This document shows positions 23,484 to 31,951 of a stretch of 42,088 bases of DNA, piece by piece. Each line of letters begins with the position of its first letter. Positions within the stretch are counted from its first letter, which is position 1. Below the pieces are notes generated by a model. It was not told the DNA's origin. It did no database searches and saw only the letters and a list, made by a program, of their open reading frames with translations. Made by a program: the position numbers and the translations under genes. The DNA comes from Anaerolinea thermophila (GTDB taxonomy: Bacteria; Chloroflexota; Anaerolineae; Anaerolineales; Villigracilaceae): assembly GCA_020722305.1 (NCBI GenBank), contig DYLB01000001.1, positions 1,668-43,755 of the forward strand, in the 5' to 3' direction.

Positions 23484-25520
23484 ATGAAATTCCGCACCCT
23501 CGTTTTGCTGACACTGACCGGCCTGGCGCTGGCTGCCTGCACCTTCACCCTGGCAGAAGATGTCACCCCCCCGCCCGATTACCGATCCCCGACGCCGCCG
23601 CCCACCGTCGGCCCGCTCTTCCCGGCCGCTGCGCCGGACCTGGCAGTCGGCGAATCGATTTACGTCGAAAAATGCCTTCCCTGTCACGGTGAAAAAGGCT
23701 TCGGCGACGGCCCTCAGAACCAGCAATTACCCGTCTCGGTTGCGCCAATCGGCATGGCCGATACCGTCCGGGCGGTGGCCCCGGCGGAGTGGTACCTGGT
23801 GGTCACGCGCGGCAACATCGAGCGCTTCATGCCGCCCTTCGCCAGCCTGACCGAACAGGAACGCTGGGACGTGATCGGCTACGTCTACAATCTGAGCATC
23901 GAACCGTCCGACAGGGAAATCGGCGCGGCGCTCTACGCTGAAAATTGCGCCGAGTGCCACGGCGCTAACGGCGAAGGCGGCGAAGCCGGCCCCCTGACCG
24001 ACCAGACCTACATGGCCAAAGCCTCCAACCAGGACATTTACCTGGCAATCACCACCGGTGTGGGCGACAAGATGAAAGGTTTCAGCGACAAAATCGCCGA
24101 AGCGGAGCGCTGGGCGCTGGCCGCCTATGTGCGCAGCCTGTCTTTCGCCAGCGGACAAGTGGCGGAGGCTGCCCCGAGTCCCACCTCGACGCCGGAGCCG
24201 GCCACCGCTACCGCGGCGTTGGAACCCTCCCCGACCGCTGCCACCGAATCCACGCCCGGTGAGACGGGGACTCCCACCTCCGCAGAGACCCCGGCAGCCG
24301 AAACGGCCCTCCCATCCGAAAGCCCCACGCCCGAAAGCCAGCCCACGGAAGAACCCACAGCCGAGGCGACGCCTACAAACGGCGAACAGGCCGCAAAGTC
24401 CGGCACGCTGACCGGGACCGTGACCAATGGCTCGGGTGGGAGCCTCCCCGAAGGCCTGACCGTCACCCTGCACGGTTACGATCCCGATATGGCCTCCGGC
24501 AATTTCTCCGAGACCGTCACCCAGGAAATTCCCGTCAACCCGGACGGTTCGTTTGCCGTGGAGAATATCGAATTGTTGCTCAACCGGGCCTTCGTGGCCT
24601 CGGTCAACGTTTATGAGGTGGATTACAGTTCCGAGCCGGTCTTCGTGGACGAGACGCTGCTCCAATCGGGCAGCGCCCCGGTCGAAATCAAACTGCCGGT
24701 CACCATCTACGAGACCTCCAGCGACGCTGCGGCCCTGAGCGTTGACCGGCTACACATCTTCCTGGATTTCGGCACGCAGGGCATGGTCCAGGTCGTCGAG
24801 GTCTACATCATCTCCAACCCGACGACCAAAGCTGTCGTGCCGGCCGCGCCCGGTCAGCCTTCGGTGGTGTTCGACCTGCCCGAAGGCGCAGCCAACCTGC
24901 AATTCGAAGTCGGCGGGATCGGGGACCCCTACGTCCTGACCGACGGCGGCTTCGGCGACCTGACGCCGGTGCTGCCCAGCGCGGGCGAGCACCAGGTGGT
25001 GGTCAATTTCAGCCTGCCCTACGACGAATCGCTCGATTTCGCCCAGACGATGACCCTGCCCACCAACGCGGTGGTCGTCCTGTCGCCCGAAGGCACGCTC
25101 GTCACCGGCGATTTGCTCACTCCCGGCGAATCGCGTGATTTCCAGGGCACGGCTTTCACGCTCTACAACGCCGGGGCGATTGCCGCGGGTGGCGAGTTCA
25201 GAATGTCCGTTTCGGGGATGCCCAAAGCCGCCACGACGACCAGTACTGCGACCGGCAGCACCAGCCGCAGCCTGTTGATCGGCGCCGGCGGGCTTGGCGT
25301 GACGCTGATCCTGCTCGGCGTTTACCTGTTCTGGCGTGACCGGCAGGCAGGCCCCCGCACCGACGATGACGAGGAGTCGGAAGCCGCCATCGAAACCGCC
25401 CAGGACGCCCTGGACGCCATCATCGCCCTGGACGACCAGTTCCGGGCTGGGACCATTTCGGAAGAAAATTACAGACACCGCCGCAGCGAACTCAAAGCGC
25501 GCCTGAAAGAATTGTTGTAA
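23484..25520 (+). CDS. Di-heme c-type cytochrome lipoprotein with membrane helix and cytoplasmic tail
   Basis: 678 residues. Lipoprotein signal ending LALAAC (Cys19). Two cytochrome c domains follow, with heme motifs CLPCH (64-68) and CAECH (155-159), each with a later Met region (IERFMPPF and GDKMKGF). A long Thr/Pro/Glu/Ser linker (about 225-305) follows, then extracellular beta domains (about 308-600). One membrane helix (LLIGAGGLGVTLILLGVYLFW) precedes a cytoplasmic tail ending ALDDQFRAGTISEENYRHRRSELKARL, a SHOCT-like helical hairpin. It is a plausible client of the surrounding Ccm system, or a heme/electron carrier serving it. I know no exact family name. Confidence 0.85.
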   Translation: MKFRTLVLLTLTGLALAACTFTLAEDVTPPPDYRSPTPPPTVGPLFPAAAPDLAVGESIYVEKCLPCHGEKGFGDGPQNQQLPVSVAPIGMADTVRAVAPAEWYLVVTRGNIERFMPPFASLTEQERWDVIGYVYNLSIEPSDREIGAALYAENCAECHGANGEGGEAGPLTDQTYMAKASNQDIYLAITTGVGDKMKGFSDKIAEAERWALAAYVRSLSFASGQVAEAAPSPTSTPEPATATAALEPSPTAATESTPGETGTPTSAETPAAETALPSESPTPESQPTEEPTAEATPTNGEQAAKSGTLTGTVTNGSGGSLPEGLTVTLHGYDPDMASGNFSETVTQEIPVNPDGSFAVENIELLLNRAFVASVNVYEVDYSSEPVFVDETLLQSGSAPVEIKLPVTIYETSSDAAALSVDRLHIFLDFGTQGMVQVVEVYIISNPTTKAVVPAAPGQPSVVFDLPEGAANLQFEVGGIGDPYVLTDGGFGDLTPVLPSAGEHQVVVNFSLPYDESLDFAQTMTLPTNAVVVLSPEGTLVTGDLLTPGESRDFQGTAFTLYNAGAIAAGGEFRMSVSGMPKAATTTSTATGSTSRSLLIGAGGLGVTLILLGVYLFWRDRQAGPRTDDDEESEAAIETAQDALDAIIALDDQFRAGTISEENYRHRRSELKARLKELL

Positions 25521-25533
25521 TTTCCACTTTGCC

Positions 25534-26232
25534 ATGATCGAAGTCCGCAAACTCGTCAAACGCTTTGGCCTGAAAACCGTCCTGCGCGGCCTGGATTTCG
25601 ACGTCCAGCCCGGCGAATTCGTGGCCCTGCTTGGTCCCAACGGGGCGGGCAAGACTACCTTCCTGCGCATCCTGTCATCGCTGGCGCGCCCCTCGCTGGG
25701 AGAAGTGAAGATCGCCGGGTATAGGCTCCCTGGCCAGGCCGCGGCCGTGCGCGCCCGGCTGGGCGTCGTCTCGCACATGCCGCTGCTCTACGCCGACCTG
25801 ACCGCCGAGGAGAATCTGCGTTTCTACGCCCGGCTCTACGGCCTGCAAAACCCGGAACCCCGCATCGCCGAAGTCCTCGAAATGGTCGGGTTGGAGGGCC
25901 GCCGCAAGGACCTCGTCCGCACCTATTCACGCGGGATGCAGCAACGGCTGGCCATCGGCCGCGCCGTGCTCCACGACCCAGACGTGATGCTCTTCGACGA
26001 ACCCTACACCGGCCTCGACCAGGACGCCTCCACCATGCTGGACATCGTCCTCAAATCGGTTGCCAGCCAGGGCCGCACGGTGGTGATGACCTCTCACGAC
26101 CTGGCCCGGGCCGAAGACCTGGCCACCCGCTTCGACGTCCTCTCGCACGGCGTAATCACGGCCTCCACCTCCCGCGAAGGCCTGGGCAGCAGCAACGTCC
26201 TGACCTTCTACAAGCAGTCGCTCGATGCGTAA
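25534..26232 (+). CDS. ccmA: Heme-exporter ABC ATPase CcmA
   Basis: 232-residue ABC ATPase: Walker A GPNGAGKTT (34-42), signature YSRGMQQRLAIGRAVL, Walker B VMLFDEPYTGLD, H-loop VMTSHD. CcmA with CcmB and CcmC releases holo-CcmE using ATP. It starts 13 nt after the cytochrome gene, and its end overlaps the ccmB frame. The assignment rests on position next to ccmB and ccmC; by sequence alone it is a generic ABC ATPase. Confidence 0.93.
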   Translation: MIEVRKLVKRFGLKTVLRGLDFDVQPGEFVALLGPNGAGKTTFLRILSSLARPSLGEVKIAGYRLPGQAAAVRARLGVVSHMPLLYADLTAEENLRFYARLYGLQNPEPRIAEVLEMVGLEGRRKDLVRTYSRGMQQRLAIGRAVLHDPDVMLFDEPYTGLDQDASTMLDIVLKSVASQGRTVVMTSHDLARAEDLATRFDVLSHGVITASTSREGLGSSNVLTFYKQSLDA

Positions 26233-27013
26233 AACCCGACCGCAGATTACGAAACAAATAACGGAACACGCCCCACGCAACACTCCACCCAAAACGCACC
26301 TTGAAAAACCCGCTTCGATGAACTCACCCTCCCTCGCCCGCTCCTCCTTCGTCAAAGCCGTTGCCGCCATCGTGCAAAAAGACCTGGCTGCCGAATATCG
26401 TTCACGCGAACTGCTCTCGTCCATGATGGTCTTTGCCCTGCTGGTCATTTTCATTTTCAACTACGCCCTCAACCTGGAACCGAGCGTGCGCGCCAAAGTC
26501 ACCGCCGGGGTGCTGTGGGTCACATTCGTCTTCGCCGGGACCATTGGCCTGAACCGCTCGATGGCCGTCGAAAAAGACCGCGGCTGCCTCGACGGCTTGC
26601 TGCTCGCCCCGGTGGACCGCACGGCCATCTTCTTCGGCAAGGTCATCAGCACCCTGATCTTCATGCTGCTGGTCGAAGTCATTATGCTGCCGTTCTACGG
26701 CCTGTTCTACAACGTCAACCTGTTCAACCCCGGACTGCTGCTGGTCATGCTGCTCGGCTCGATCGGATACGTGGTGGTCGGCACCCTGCTCTCCAGCATG
26801 GCCGTCCAGACCCGGACGCGGGATATCCTGCTGCCGATCATCCTCTTCCCGATCATCATCCCAATCCTGCTCTCCGCTCTGGACGCCAGCAACGGCTTCC
26901 TGAACCACCTCGAATTCGACCTGATCCAACCGGCCCTCGGCCTGCTGGTCGCCCTGGACGTCATCTTTACCGCCGTCTCTTTTATGGTTTTCGATTATGT
27001 TGTAGAGGAGTAG
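26225..27013 (+). CDS. ccmB: Heme-exporter membrane protein CcmB
   Basis: 262 residues with six predicted membrane helices. Motifs are KDLAAEYRSRELLSSMMVFALL, GLNRSMAVEKDRGCLDGLLLAPVDRTAIFFGK and DILLPIILFPIIIPILLSAL, characteristic of CcmB. ATG 26225 overlaps ccmA by 8 nt. ATG 26318 (231 residues) starts nearer to the homologous part. The 31 extra residues (ITKQITEHAPRNTPPKTH region) look like a translated spacer repeat. Neither start has a clear Shine-Dalgarno sequence; coupling to ccmA favours 26225, homology favours 26318. Confidence 0.93.
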   Translation: MRKTRPQITKQITEHAPRNTPPKTHLEKPASMNSPSLARSSFVKAVAAIVQKDLAAEYRSRELLSSMMVFALLVIFIFNYALNLEPSVRAKVTAGVLWVTFVFAGTIGLNRSMAVEKDRGCLDGLLLAPVDRTAIFFGKVISTLIFMLLVEVIMLPFYGLFYNVNLFNPGLLLVMLLGSIGYVVVGTLLSSMAVQTRTRDILLPIILFPIIIPILLSALDASNGFLNHLEFDLIQPALGLLVALDVIFTAVSFMVFDYVVEE

Positions 27014-27122
27014 AGAACAGAGAGTTGTAGAAGAATGGAGAGCAGAGAGTAGAAATTAGTCCCTACTCCCTACTCTCTACTCTCTTCTCTACTCTCTACT
27101 CCCTACTCTCTTCTCTCTACTA
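27003..27122. repeat. Purine-rich then pyrimidine-rich 7-bp periodic repeat between ccmB and ccmC
   Basis: Bases 27003-27054 are almost all purine with T or C interruptions (GAGAGTAG-like). Bases 27060-27122 are a run of heptads of type (C/T)(C/T)CTACT or CTCTTCT. The two halves are partly complementary (GAGAGTAG with CTACTCTC), so the mRNA can fold into a long hairpin around AAATTA. It covers the ccmB stop region and ends just before the ccmC ribosome-binding site. Confidence 0.85.
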
Positions 27123-27134
27123 GCAAGGAGTCTT

Positions 27135-27833
27135 ATGCAACCCAAACCCAAAGCCCTGCTCGCGCTGGATGCCGTCTCGTTCATCCTGCTCGGCATCTCC
27201 ACCTACCTGGCGCTGGTCTACGCCCCCACCGAAGCCATCATGGGCGACGTGCAGCGCGTCTTCTACTTCCACGTGGCCACCGCCTGGGTCGGCATGTTGG
27301 GCTTCGTCGCGGCCGGCGTGACCGGGATCGTCTACCTGCGCACCCAGAACCTGAAATGGGACATCGTCGAAATCGCCGCGGTCGAGATCAGCCTGGTCTT
27401 CTTCTTCATCACCATCGTCCTCGGTTCTATCTGGGCCCGCCCGGTCTGGAACACCTGGTGGACCTGGGACCCGCGCCTGACCACCGCCGCCATCACCGAA
27501 CTCATCTACATCGCCTACTTCATGCTGCGCCAGGGCATCGAAGACCCCGACCGCCGCGCCCGCTTCGGGGCGGTTTACACCCTCGTCGGCGCGGTCAGCG
27601 TCCCCATCACCTTCATGGCCATCCGCCTCTTCCGCACCATCCACCCGGTCGTCATCGGGACGCAAAGCGCGGCCGCCCAGGGCGGCTTCGCCATGACCGG
27701 CGGCATGAAAGTCGCCTTCTTCTTCGCCCTGTTTGCCTTCACGGTCATCTTCATTGACCTGTTCTGGAACCGCATCCGCATGGGCAATCTGGCCGCCAAA
27801 GTCGAGCAGTTGCGGCTCAAACTCTCGCAATAA
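27135..27833 (+). CDS. ccmC: Heme exporter / holo-CcmE assembly protein CcmC
   Basis: 232 residues, six membrane helices, with the tryptophan-rich heme-handling motif GSIWARPVWNTWWTWDPRLT. A conserved His lies in RVFYFHVATAWVG and a second in RTIHPVVI. CcmC attaches heme to CcmE. The start has AAGGAG 4 nt upstream. It belongs to the ccm operon despite the 121-nt repeat-filled gap after ccmB. Confidence 0.96.
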   Translation: MQPKPKALLALDAVSFILLGISTYLALVYAPTEAIMGDVQRVFYFHVATAWVGMLGFVAAGVTGIVYLRTQNLKWDIVEIAAVEISLVFFFITIVLGSIWARPVWNTWWTWDPRLTTAAITELIYIAYFMLRQGIEDPDRRARFGAVYTLVGAVSVPITFMAIRLFRTIHPVVIGTQSAAAQGGFAMTGGMKVAFFFALFAFTVIFIDLFWNRIRMGNLAAKVEQLRLKLSQ

Positions 27834-27842
27834 GGAGCAAAC

Positions 27843-27998
27843 ATGTTATTCCAGGACGCCCCCGCCGACACTACCGGCTACATGATCGCCGGGTACATCA
27901 TCACCTTCACCGTTATGACCATTTACGTCATCAGCCTGGTCTCGCGCTGGCGCAACCTCCAGCGTGACCTGGACACCCTGGAAGAATTAGACAAATAA
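27843..27998 (+). CDS. ccmD: Small single-helix membrane protein, CcmD candidate
   Basis: 51 residues: MLFQDAPADTTGYMIAGYI, a membrane helix (about 13-33), then a basic and heptad-rich tail, SRWRNLQRDLDTLEELDK. Length, topology, AAGGAG 5 nt before the ATG and position 9 nt after ccmC all fit CcmD, the small protein that links CcmC, CcmE and CcmAB. CcmD sequences are poorly conserved, so the name rests on context. Confidence 0.8.
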   Translation: MLFQDAPADTTGYMIAGYIITFTVMTIYVISLVSRWRNLQRDLDTLEELDK

Positions 27999-28015
27999 TC
28001 ACCCCAGGGTTAACC

Positions 28016-28056
28016 TTGCCGCCCCCCTAGAGTCCGCTATAATAAAGAGGACTCTA
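28016..28056 (+). promoter_or_regulatory. Promoter with an operator-like inverted repeat flanking the -10 box
   Basis: TTGCCG (28016-28021), a 16-nt spacer, TATAAT (28038-28043). The -10 is bracketed by TAGAGTCC (28028-28035) and its exact complement GGACTCTA (28049-28056). That arrangement suits a dimeric repressor, or a hairpin at the start of the transcript. It drives the gene at 28075. Confidence 0.65.
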
Positions 28057-28074
28057 CAATATATAGGGATTTGG

Positions 28075-29718
28075 ATGGGACAACCTCAACGCCTGGCGAG
28101 ATACCTGCTCCTGATCGTGTTTACCGTCTCGAGCATCGCGATAGCGGTTCAAGCCCGGACCGGTCGCGTGGTCGCCGCGCCCGTTGACCCTCCCGGCCCC
28201 GACCGCTTCGCCGCCACCCTCGTAGATTACACCCTCTATGAATGGTGGCTGGCCGAGTGGGAAGACGACGAAGTCCATTGCAGCCTCGAAGTCGAACACG
28301 AAGGCGTCCCCACCCCCGACGAAATCTACGTCCAATGCGGCAAAGACATCTACAACCTGTGGGTCAGTCAGTTGCCTTGTCCCGGCTCTGGCAACCAGGA
28401 AGACCGGATCACCTGTGAGGGATTTTACATCTACCAGGTCAGGGCCACACCCTCCCAAAAAGAAGTAGCCATCCCCCTCCCCCCGCCCGAAGTCTGGCTG
28501 GCCCTGCCCAACTGCACCCCAACAGCCACCTCCACCAACCTGTGTAAGGGCAAAAGACCGAGACTGCGCCTGATCGGCATGGAACCCCTGCCCGAATACC
28601 AGATCATCCGCCTGGCGGGCGAATTGAACGGCGAACCGTTCTCCTGTGACGATACCGCCGCATGCAGCATCCCCCTCCTTGAGACCGACGAGGAGGGCGT
28701 CCCGCTCGATTTCTGGGCCTATTCATCCTACGGCGACAGCAGCGAAATCCTGAGCGCCCGCCTGCGGGTCCTCCCCTCCCCCGATTCGACCGACGACAAC
28801 CCCCTCTGGCTCGTGGACGTGCTCAGCCCGCAATGGGCCGGCGCGCCGCTGCTCTCCTGCGCCGAATCGTGGGACGCCTTCCCGCCCACCGAGGGACTGC
28901 CCGCCTGGCTCACCCCGGTCCAGAGCTACGAAGAACTGGCGACCAACATCCCCTACGACTACCTGGCCGGCAACCTGATCTCGCGCGGCCTCGTGGATGT
29001 GAGCATGTGCGTGGACAGCGGCCTGCTGGGCAACGGTTGGGCCAGCCCCTGCGGATCACAAGCCGCAGCTCCGGCCGTCGAAGCCTGGCAGAACCAGTTC
29101 GACGGGCTGATCTTCGACATCTCACAAGAGACGGAAATCCCGGCCCAACTGCTCAAGAACCTGTTCAGCCGCGAAAGCCAGTTCTGGCCGGGTTACATCC
29201 CCGGCAAGCTTGACGTGGGCCTCGGCCAGTTGACCGAAGACGGAGCCGACACGATCCTGATGTGGAACCCGGCTTTCTACCACGAATTCTGCCCCCAGGC
29301 CCTGGATGCCAAACGCTGCAAAAGGGGCTATCTCAAACTCAAGGATGCCGAACGCCAGGAACTGCGGATCGCCCTGGTCTCCAGCGTGAACGCCTATTGC
29401 GACGAGTGCCCGCTCGGCCTCGACCTGGACAAGGCCAATTTCAGCGTCGAAGTCTTCGCCCACGCCCTGCTGGCCAACTGCGAGCAGACCGGGCGCATGG
29501 TCCGCAACGTGAGCGGGCAAGCCCCCGGCAGCGTGAGCACCTACGAAGATATGTGGAAACTGACCCTGATCAACTACAACGCCGGGCCGGGCTGCCTGGC
29601 CATGGCTCTCAACGATTCCTACCGCTCCGGCGACACCATCACCTGGGACAGCGTTTCAGCCAAACTCACCCCGGTCTGTGAAGGGGCGATCAACTACGTC
29701 AATGACGTAGCGAAGTAA
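28075..29718 (+). CDS. Exported protein with lytic-transglycosylase-like (SLT) domain
   Basis: 547 residues. An N-terminal hydrophobic segment (about 10-27) serves as signal or anchor. A Cys-rich region of unknown fold (about 50-330) follows. The C-terminal 200 residues carry SLT/lysozyme-like motifs: LLKNLFSRESQFWPG (Glu367 probable catalytic), DVGLGQLTEDGA, and LTLINYNAGPGCLAMAL. It probably cleaves or binds peptidoglycan outside the membrane. It is a single gene with its own promoter and terminator, and its ATG has only a poor Shine-Dalgarno sequence. Confidence 0.82.
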   Translation: MGQPQRLARYLLLIVFTVSSIAIAVQARTGRVVAAPVDPPGPDRFAATLVDYTLYEWWLAEWEDDEVHCSLEVEHEGVPTPDEIYVQCGKDIYNLWVSQLPCPGSGNQEDRITCEGFYIYQVRATPSQKEVAIPLPPPEVWLALPNCTPTATSTNLCKGKRPRLRLIGMEPLPEYQIIRLAGELNGEPFSCDDTAACSIPLLETDEEGVPLDFWAYSSYGDSSEILSARLRVLPSPDSTDDNPLWLVDVLSPQWAGAPLLSCAESWDAFPPTEGLPAWLTPVQSYEELATNIPYDYLAGNLISRGLVDVSMCVDSGLLGNGWASPCGSQAAAPAVEAWQNQFDGLIFDISQETEIPAQLLKNLFSRESQFWPGYIPGKLDVGLGQLTEDGADTILMWNPAFYHEFCPQALDAKRCKRGYLKLKDAERQELRIALVSSVNAYCDECPLGLDLDKANFSVEVFAHALLANCEQTGRMVRNVSGQAPGSVSTYEDMWKLTLINYNAGPGCLAMALNDSYRSGDTITWDSVSAKLTPVCEGAINYVNDVAK

Positions 29719-29730
29719 CGAAAAAATACC

Positions 29731-29766
29731 AAAAGGAGAGGAGACGAGTGATCGTCTTCTCTTTTT
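29731..29766 (+). terminator. Intrinsic terminator of the SLT-domain gene
   Basis: AGAGGAGACGA and TCGTCTTCTCT pair (one G-U) around GTGA, followed by TTTTT. It lies 13 nt after the stop. The gap 29767-29940 holds a small hairpin, ACGGCA-T-TGCCGT (29844-29856), and no gene. Confidence 0.88.
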
Positions 29767-29940
29767 ATTTCCCAAAAATTGGCTGGTTCAGGAAAAGTGA
29801 TAACCATCCATCAAAAATCCTTATGATTCTCACTGTTAAAGAAACGGCATTGCCGTCAAAATAGGAAATCCCGCCAAGTTTGTGACGACTCGCCAAACCT
29901 GTGCTAAACTTGCAGGACATTCCTCACCATAGGAGACCCC

Positions 29941-31950
29941 ATGCTGACACTTGTCGAAAAAATCTTATTTATAATCGCCGTCATCGCCTCGCTGTATTTC
30001 ACCTGGCTGGGGGTGAAACGGATTATCAAGATCATCGGACGCGGGCAGGGCAAGCCGGACTGGTCGCTGGCGTGGAAGCGGCTGTGGAAGGTGGCCCTCA
30101 AGGTCGGCAGCTTCAGCACGCTGTTCCGCTTCAGACTCGGCCCGAGCCTGCTGCACGGATTGATCGGCTGGGGGTTCCTCTACTTTTTGCTGGTCAACCT
30201 GGCCGAATTACTGCAAGCCTTCATCCCGGGCTACCGCTTCCTCGAAGGGACAGGACTGCTGGGCGACCTCTACCGCCTGCTGGCCGATATTTCCACGGCG
30301 GCCGTGCTGGTGGGCATCGTGGGAATGGAGATCCGCCGCTTCGTCTTCAAACCGGCTGTGCTGTCCACGCGCGAGACAACCCTGCTCGACCCACGCGCCC
30401 GGATGGGCATCAAACGCGACTCGGCCATCGTGGCCGCTTTCATCTTCATCCACATCAGCGCCCGGCTGTTGAGCGAATCGGTCTTTTTGGCGGGAGCCGG
30501 CCCGGACGCATGGCAGCCGTTCGCTTCAACGGTAGCAGGCCTGTGGTCCGGGATGAGCGAAGGAACGCGCACCGTGCTTGAGCATCTCGGCTTCTGGCTG
30601 TCGCTCGGCTCCATCGTCGCCTTCCTGCCCTACTTCCCCTACACCAAACACCTGCACCTGTTCTTCGCCCCGATCAATTTCGCCCTCAAACCCGAACGCA
30701 AGTCCATCGGCGAGCTGGGCTACGTCAACTTCGACGATGAAAGCATCGAACAGTTCGGCGCGACCAACCTGGAACACCTGGGCTGGGAGCAGATCATGGA
30801 CAGCTACGCCTGCATCATGTGTATGCGCTGCCAAGAAGTCTGCCCGGCTTACAACACCGGCAAGGTACTCTCGCCCGCCGCGCTGGAAATCAACAAACGC
30901 TATTACCTGAACCACGCCGAAGGCACGGATTTCGCGGGCGGCGCGTCCAGCAAGCCGCTGACCGAATGGGCCATCAGCGAAGAAGCTGTGTTTGCCTGTA
31001 CCTCCTGCGGCGCCTGCGTGGACATCTGTCCAGTGGGCAACGAGCCGATGCGTGACATCCTCGACATCCGCCGCTCGCTGGTGCTGATGGAGAACAACTT
31101 CCCGAAACAATGGGAAAACGCCTTCAAAGGGATGGAGAGAAACATGAACCCGTGGAACGTCTCCCAGGCCGACCGGATGAAGTGGGCCGAGGGCCTGGAC
31201 GTGCCCACCGTCGAAACCAACCCGGACTTCGAGCTGCTGTGGTGGGTCGGATGCGCTCCCGCCACTGACGCGCGAGCGCAGAAGACCGCCCAGGCCTTTG
31301 CCAAAATCCTGAACGCTGCCGGCGTCAACTACGCCGTGCTGGGACAGAACGAGCAATGCACCGGCGATTCCGCCCGCCGGGCCGGGAACGAGTACCTGTT
31401 CTTCGAACTGGCCTCCGCCAACGTGGAGATGCTCAACGAAGTGGCCCCCAAGCGAATCGTCACCACCTGCCCGCACTGCCTCCACACGATCAAAAATGAA
31501 TACCCAGCCTTCGGCGGGAATTACGAGATCGTCCACCACACGCAACTGATCAACGAACTGGTCGGGGCGGGGAAGATCCAGTTATCAGTGTCCAGTGATC
31601 AGTATTCAGTGACGTTCCATGACCCGTGCTACCTGGGCCGTCACAACCAGGTCTTCGACGCGCCGCGCCAGGACCTGAAAGCCGCCGGGCTGGTCACGGT
31701 CGAGATGCCGCGCCATGCCGACAAATCCTTCTGCTGCGGCGCGGGCGGGGCGCAGATGTGGAAGGAAGAAGAGCATGGCACAGCCAACGTCAACCTCACC
31801 CGCTTCAAGGAAGCCAAAGCCACCGGCGCGGAGACCCTGGCGGTCGGCTGTCCCTTCTGCATGACCATGCTCAACGACGCCTCCAAAGCCGACGGCGGGA
31901 CGATGGCCGTCAAGGATGTGGCCGAGATCGTGGCGGAGAGGATGAAATAA
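29941..31950 (+). CDS. Membrane-bound Fe-S oxidoreductase (HdrD/GlpC-like, CCG domains)
   Basis: 669 residues. The N-terminal part (1-230) has several membrane helices with conserved-looking His, similar to a NarI/HdrE-type heme b subunit. Two [4Fe-4S] motifs follow: CIMCMRCQEVCP and CTSCGACVDICP. The C-terminal half holds two CCG-type cysteine clusters (WVGCAP...CTGD...CPHCLHTIKNEYP and DPCYLGRH...CCGAGG...CPFC). Such fusions move electrons between quinone and a soluble partner; the partner is unknown and no ETF or lactate gene is adjacent. AGGAG lies upstream of the ATG. Residues LSVSSDQYSV are encoded by a spacer-type repeat. Confidence 0.88.
   Translation: MLTLVEKILFIIAVIASLYFTWLGVKRIIKIIGRGQGKPDWSLAWKRLWKVALKVGSFSTLFRFRLGPSLLHGLIGWGFLYFLLVNLAELLQAFIPGYRFLEGTGLLGDLYRLLADISTAAVLVGIVGMEIRRFVFKPAVLSTRETTLLDPRARMGIKRDSAIVAAFIFIHISARLLSESVFLAGAGPDAWQPFASTVAGLWSGMSEGTRTVLEHLGFWLSLGSIVAFLPYFPYTKHLHLFFAPINFALKPERKSIGELGYVNFDDESIEQFGATNLEHLGWEQIMDSYACIMCMRCQEVCPAYNTGKVLSPAALEINKRYYLNHAEGTDFAGGASSKPLTEWAISEEAVFACTSCGACVDICPVGNEPMRDILDIRRSLVLMENNFPKQWENAFKGMERNMNPWNVSQADRMKWAEGLDVPTVETNPDFELLWWVGCAPATDARAQKTAQAFAKILNAAGVNYAVLGQNEQCTGDSARRAGNEYLFFELASANVEMLNEVAPKRIVTTCPHCLHTIKNEYPAFGGNYEIVHHTQLINELVGAGKIQLSVSSDQYSVTFHDPCYLGRHNQVFDAPRQDLKAAGLVTVEMPRHADKSFCCGAGGAQMWKEEEHGTANVNLTRFKEAKATGAETLAVGCPFCMTMLNDASKADGGTMAVKDVAEIVAERMK
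31579..31613. repeat. Five CAGTNNN heptads inside the Fe-S oxidoreductase gene
   Basis: Units CAGTTAT, CAGTGTC, CAGTGAT, CAGTATT and CAGTGAC follow without gaps and stay in frame. They encode the segment just before the conserved TFHDPCYLGRH. The same heptad forms the array right after the stop codon (31952-32031). Confidence 0.88.
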
Positions 31951-31951
31951 G

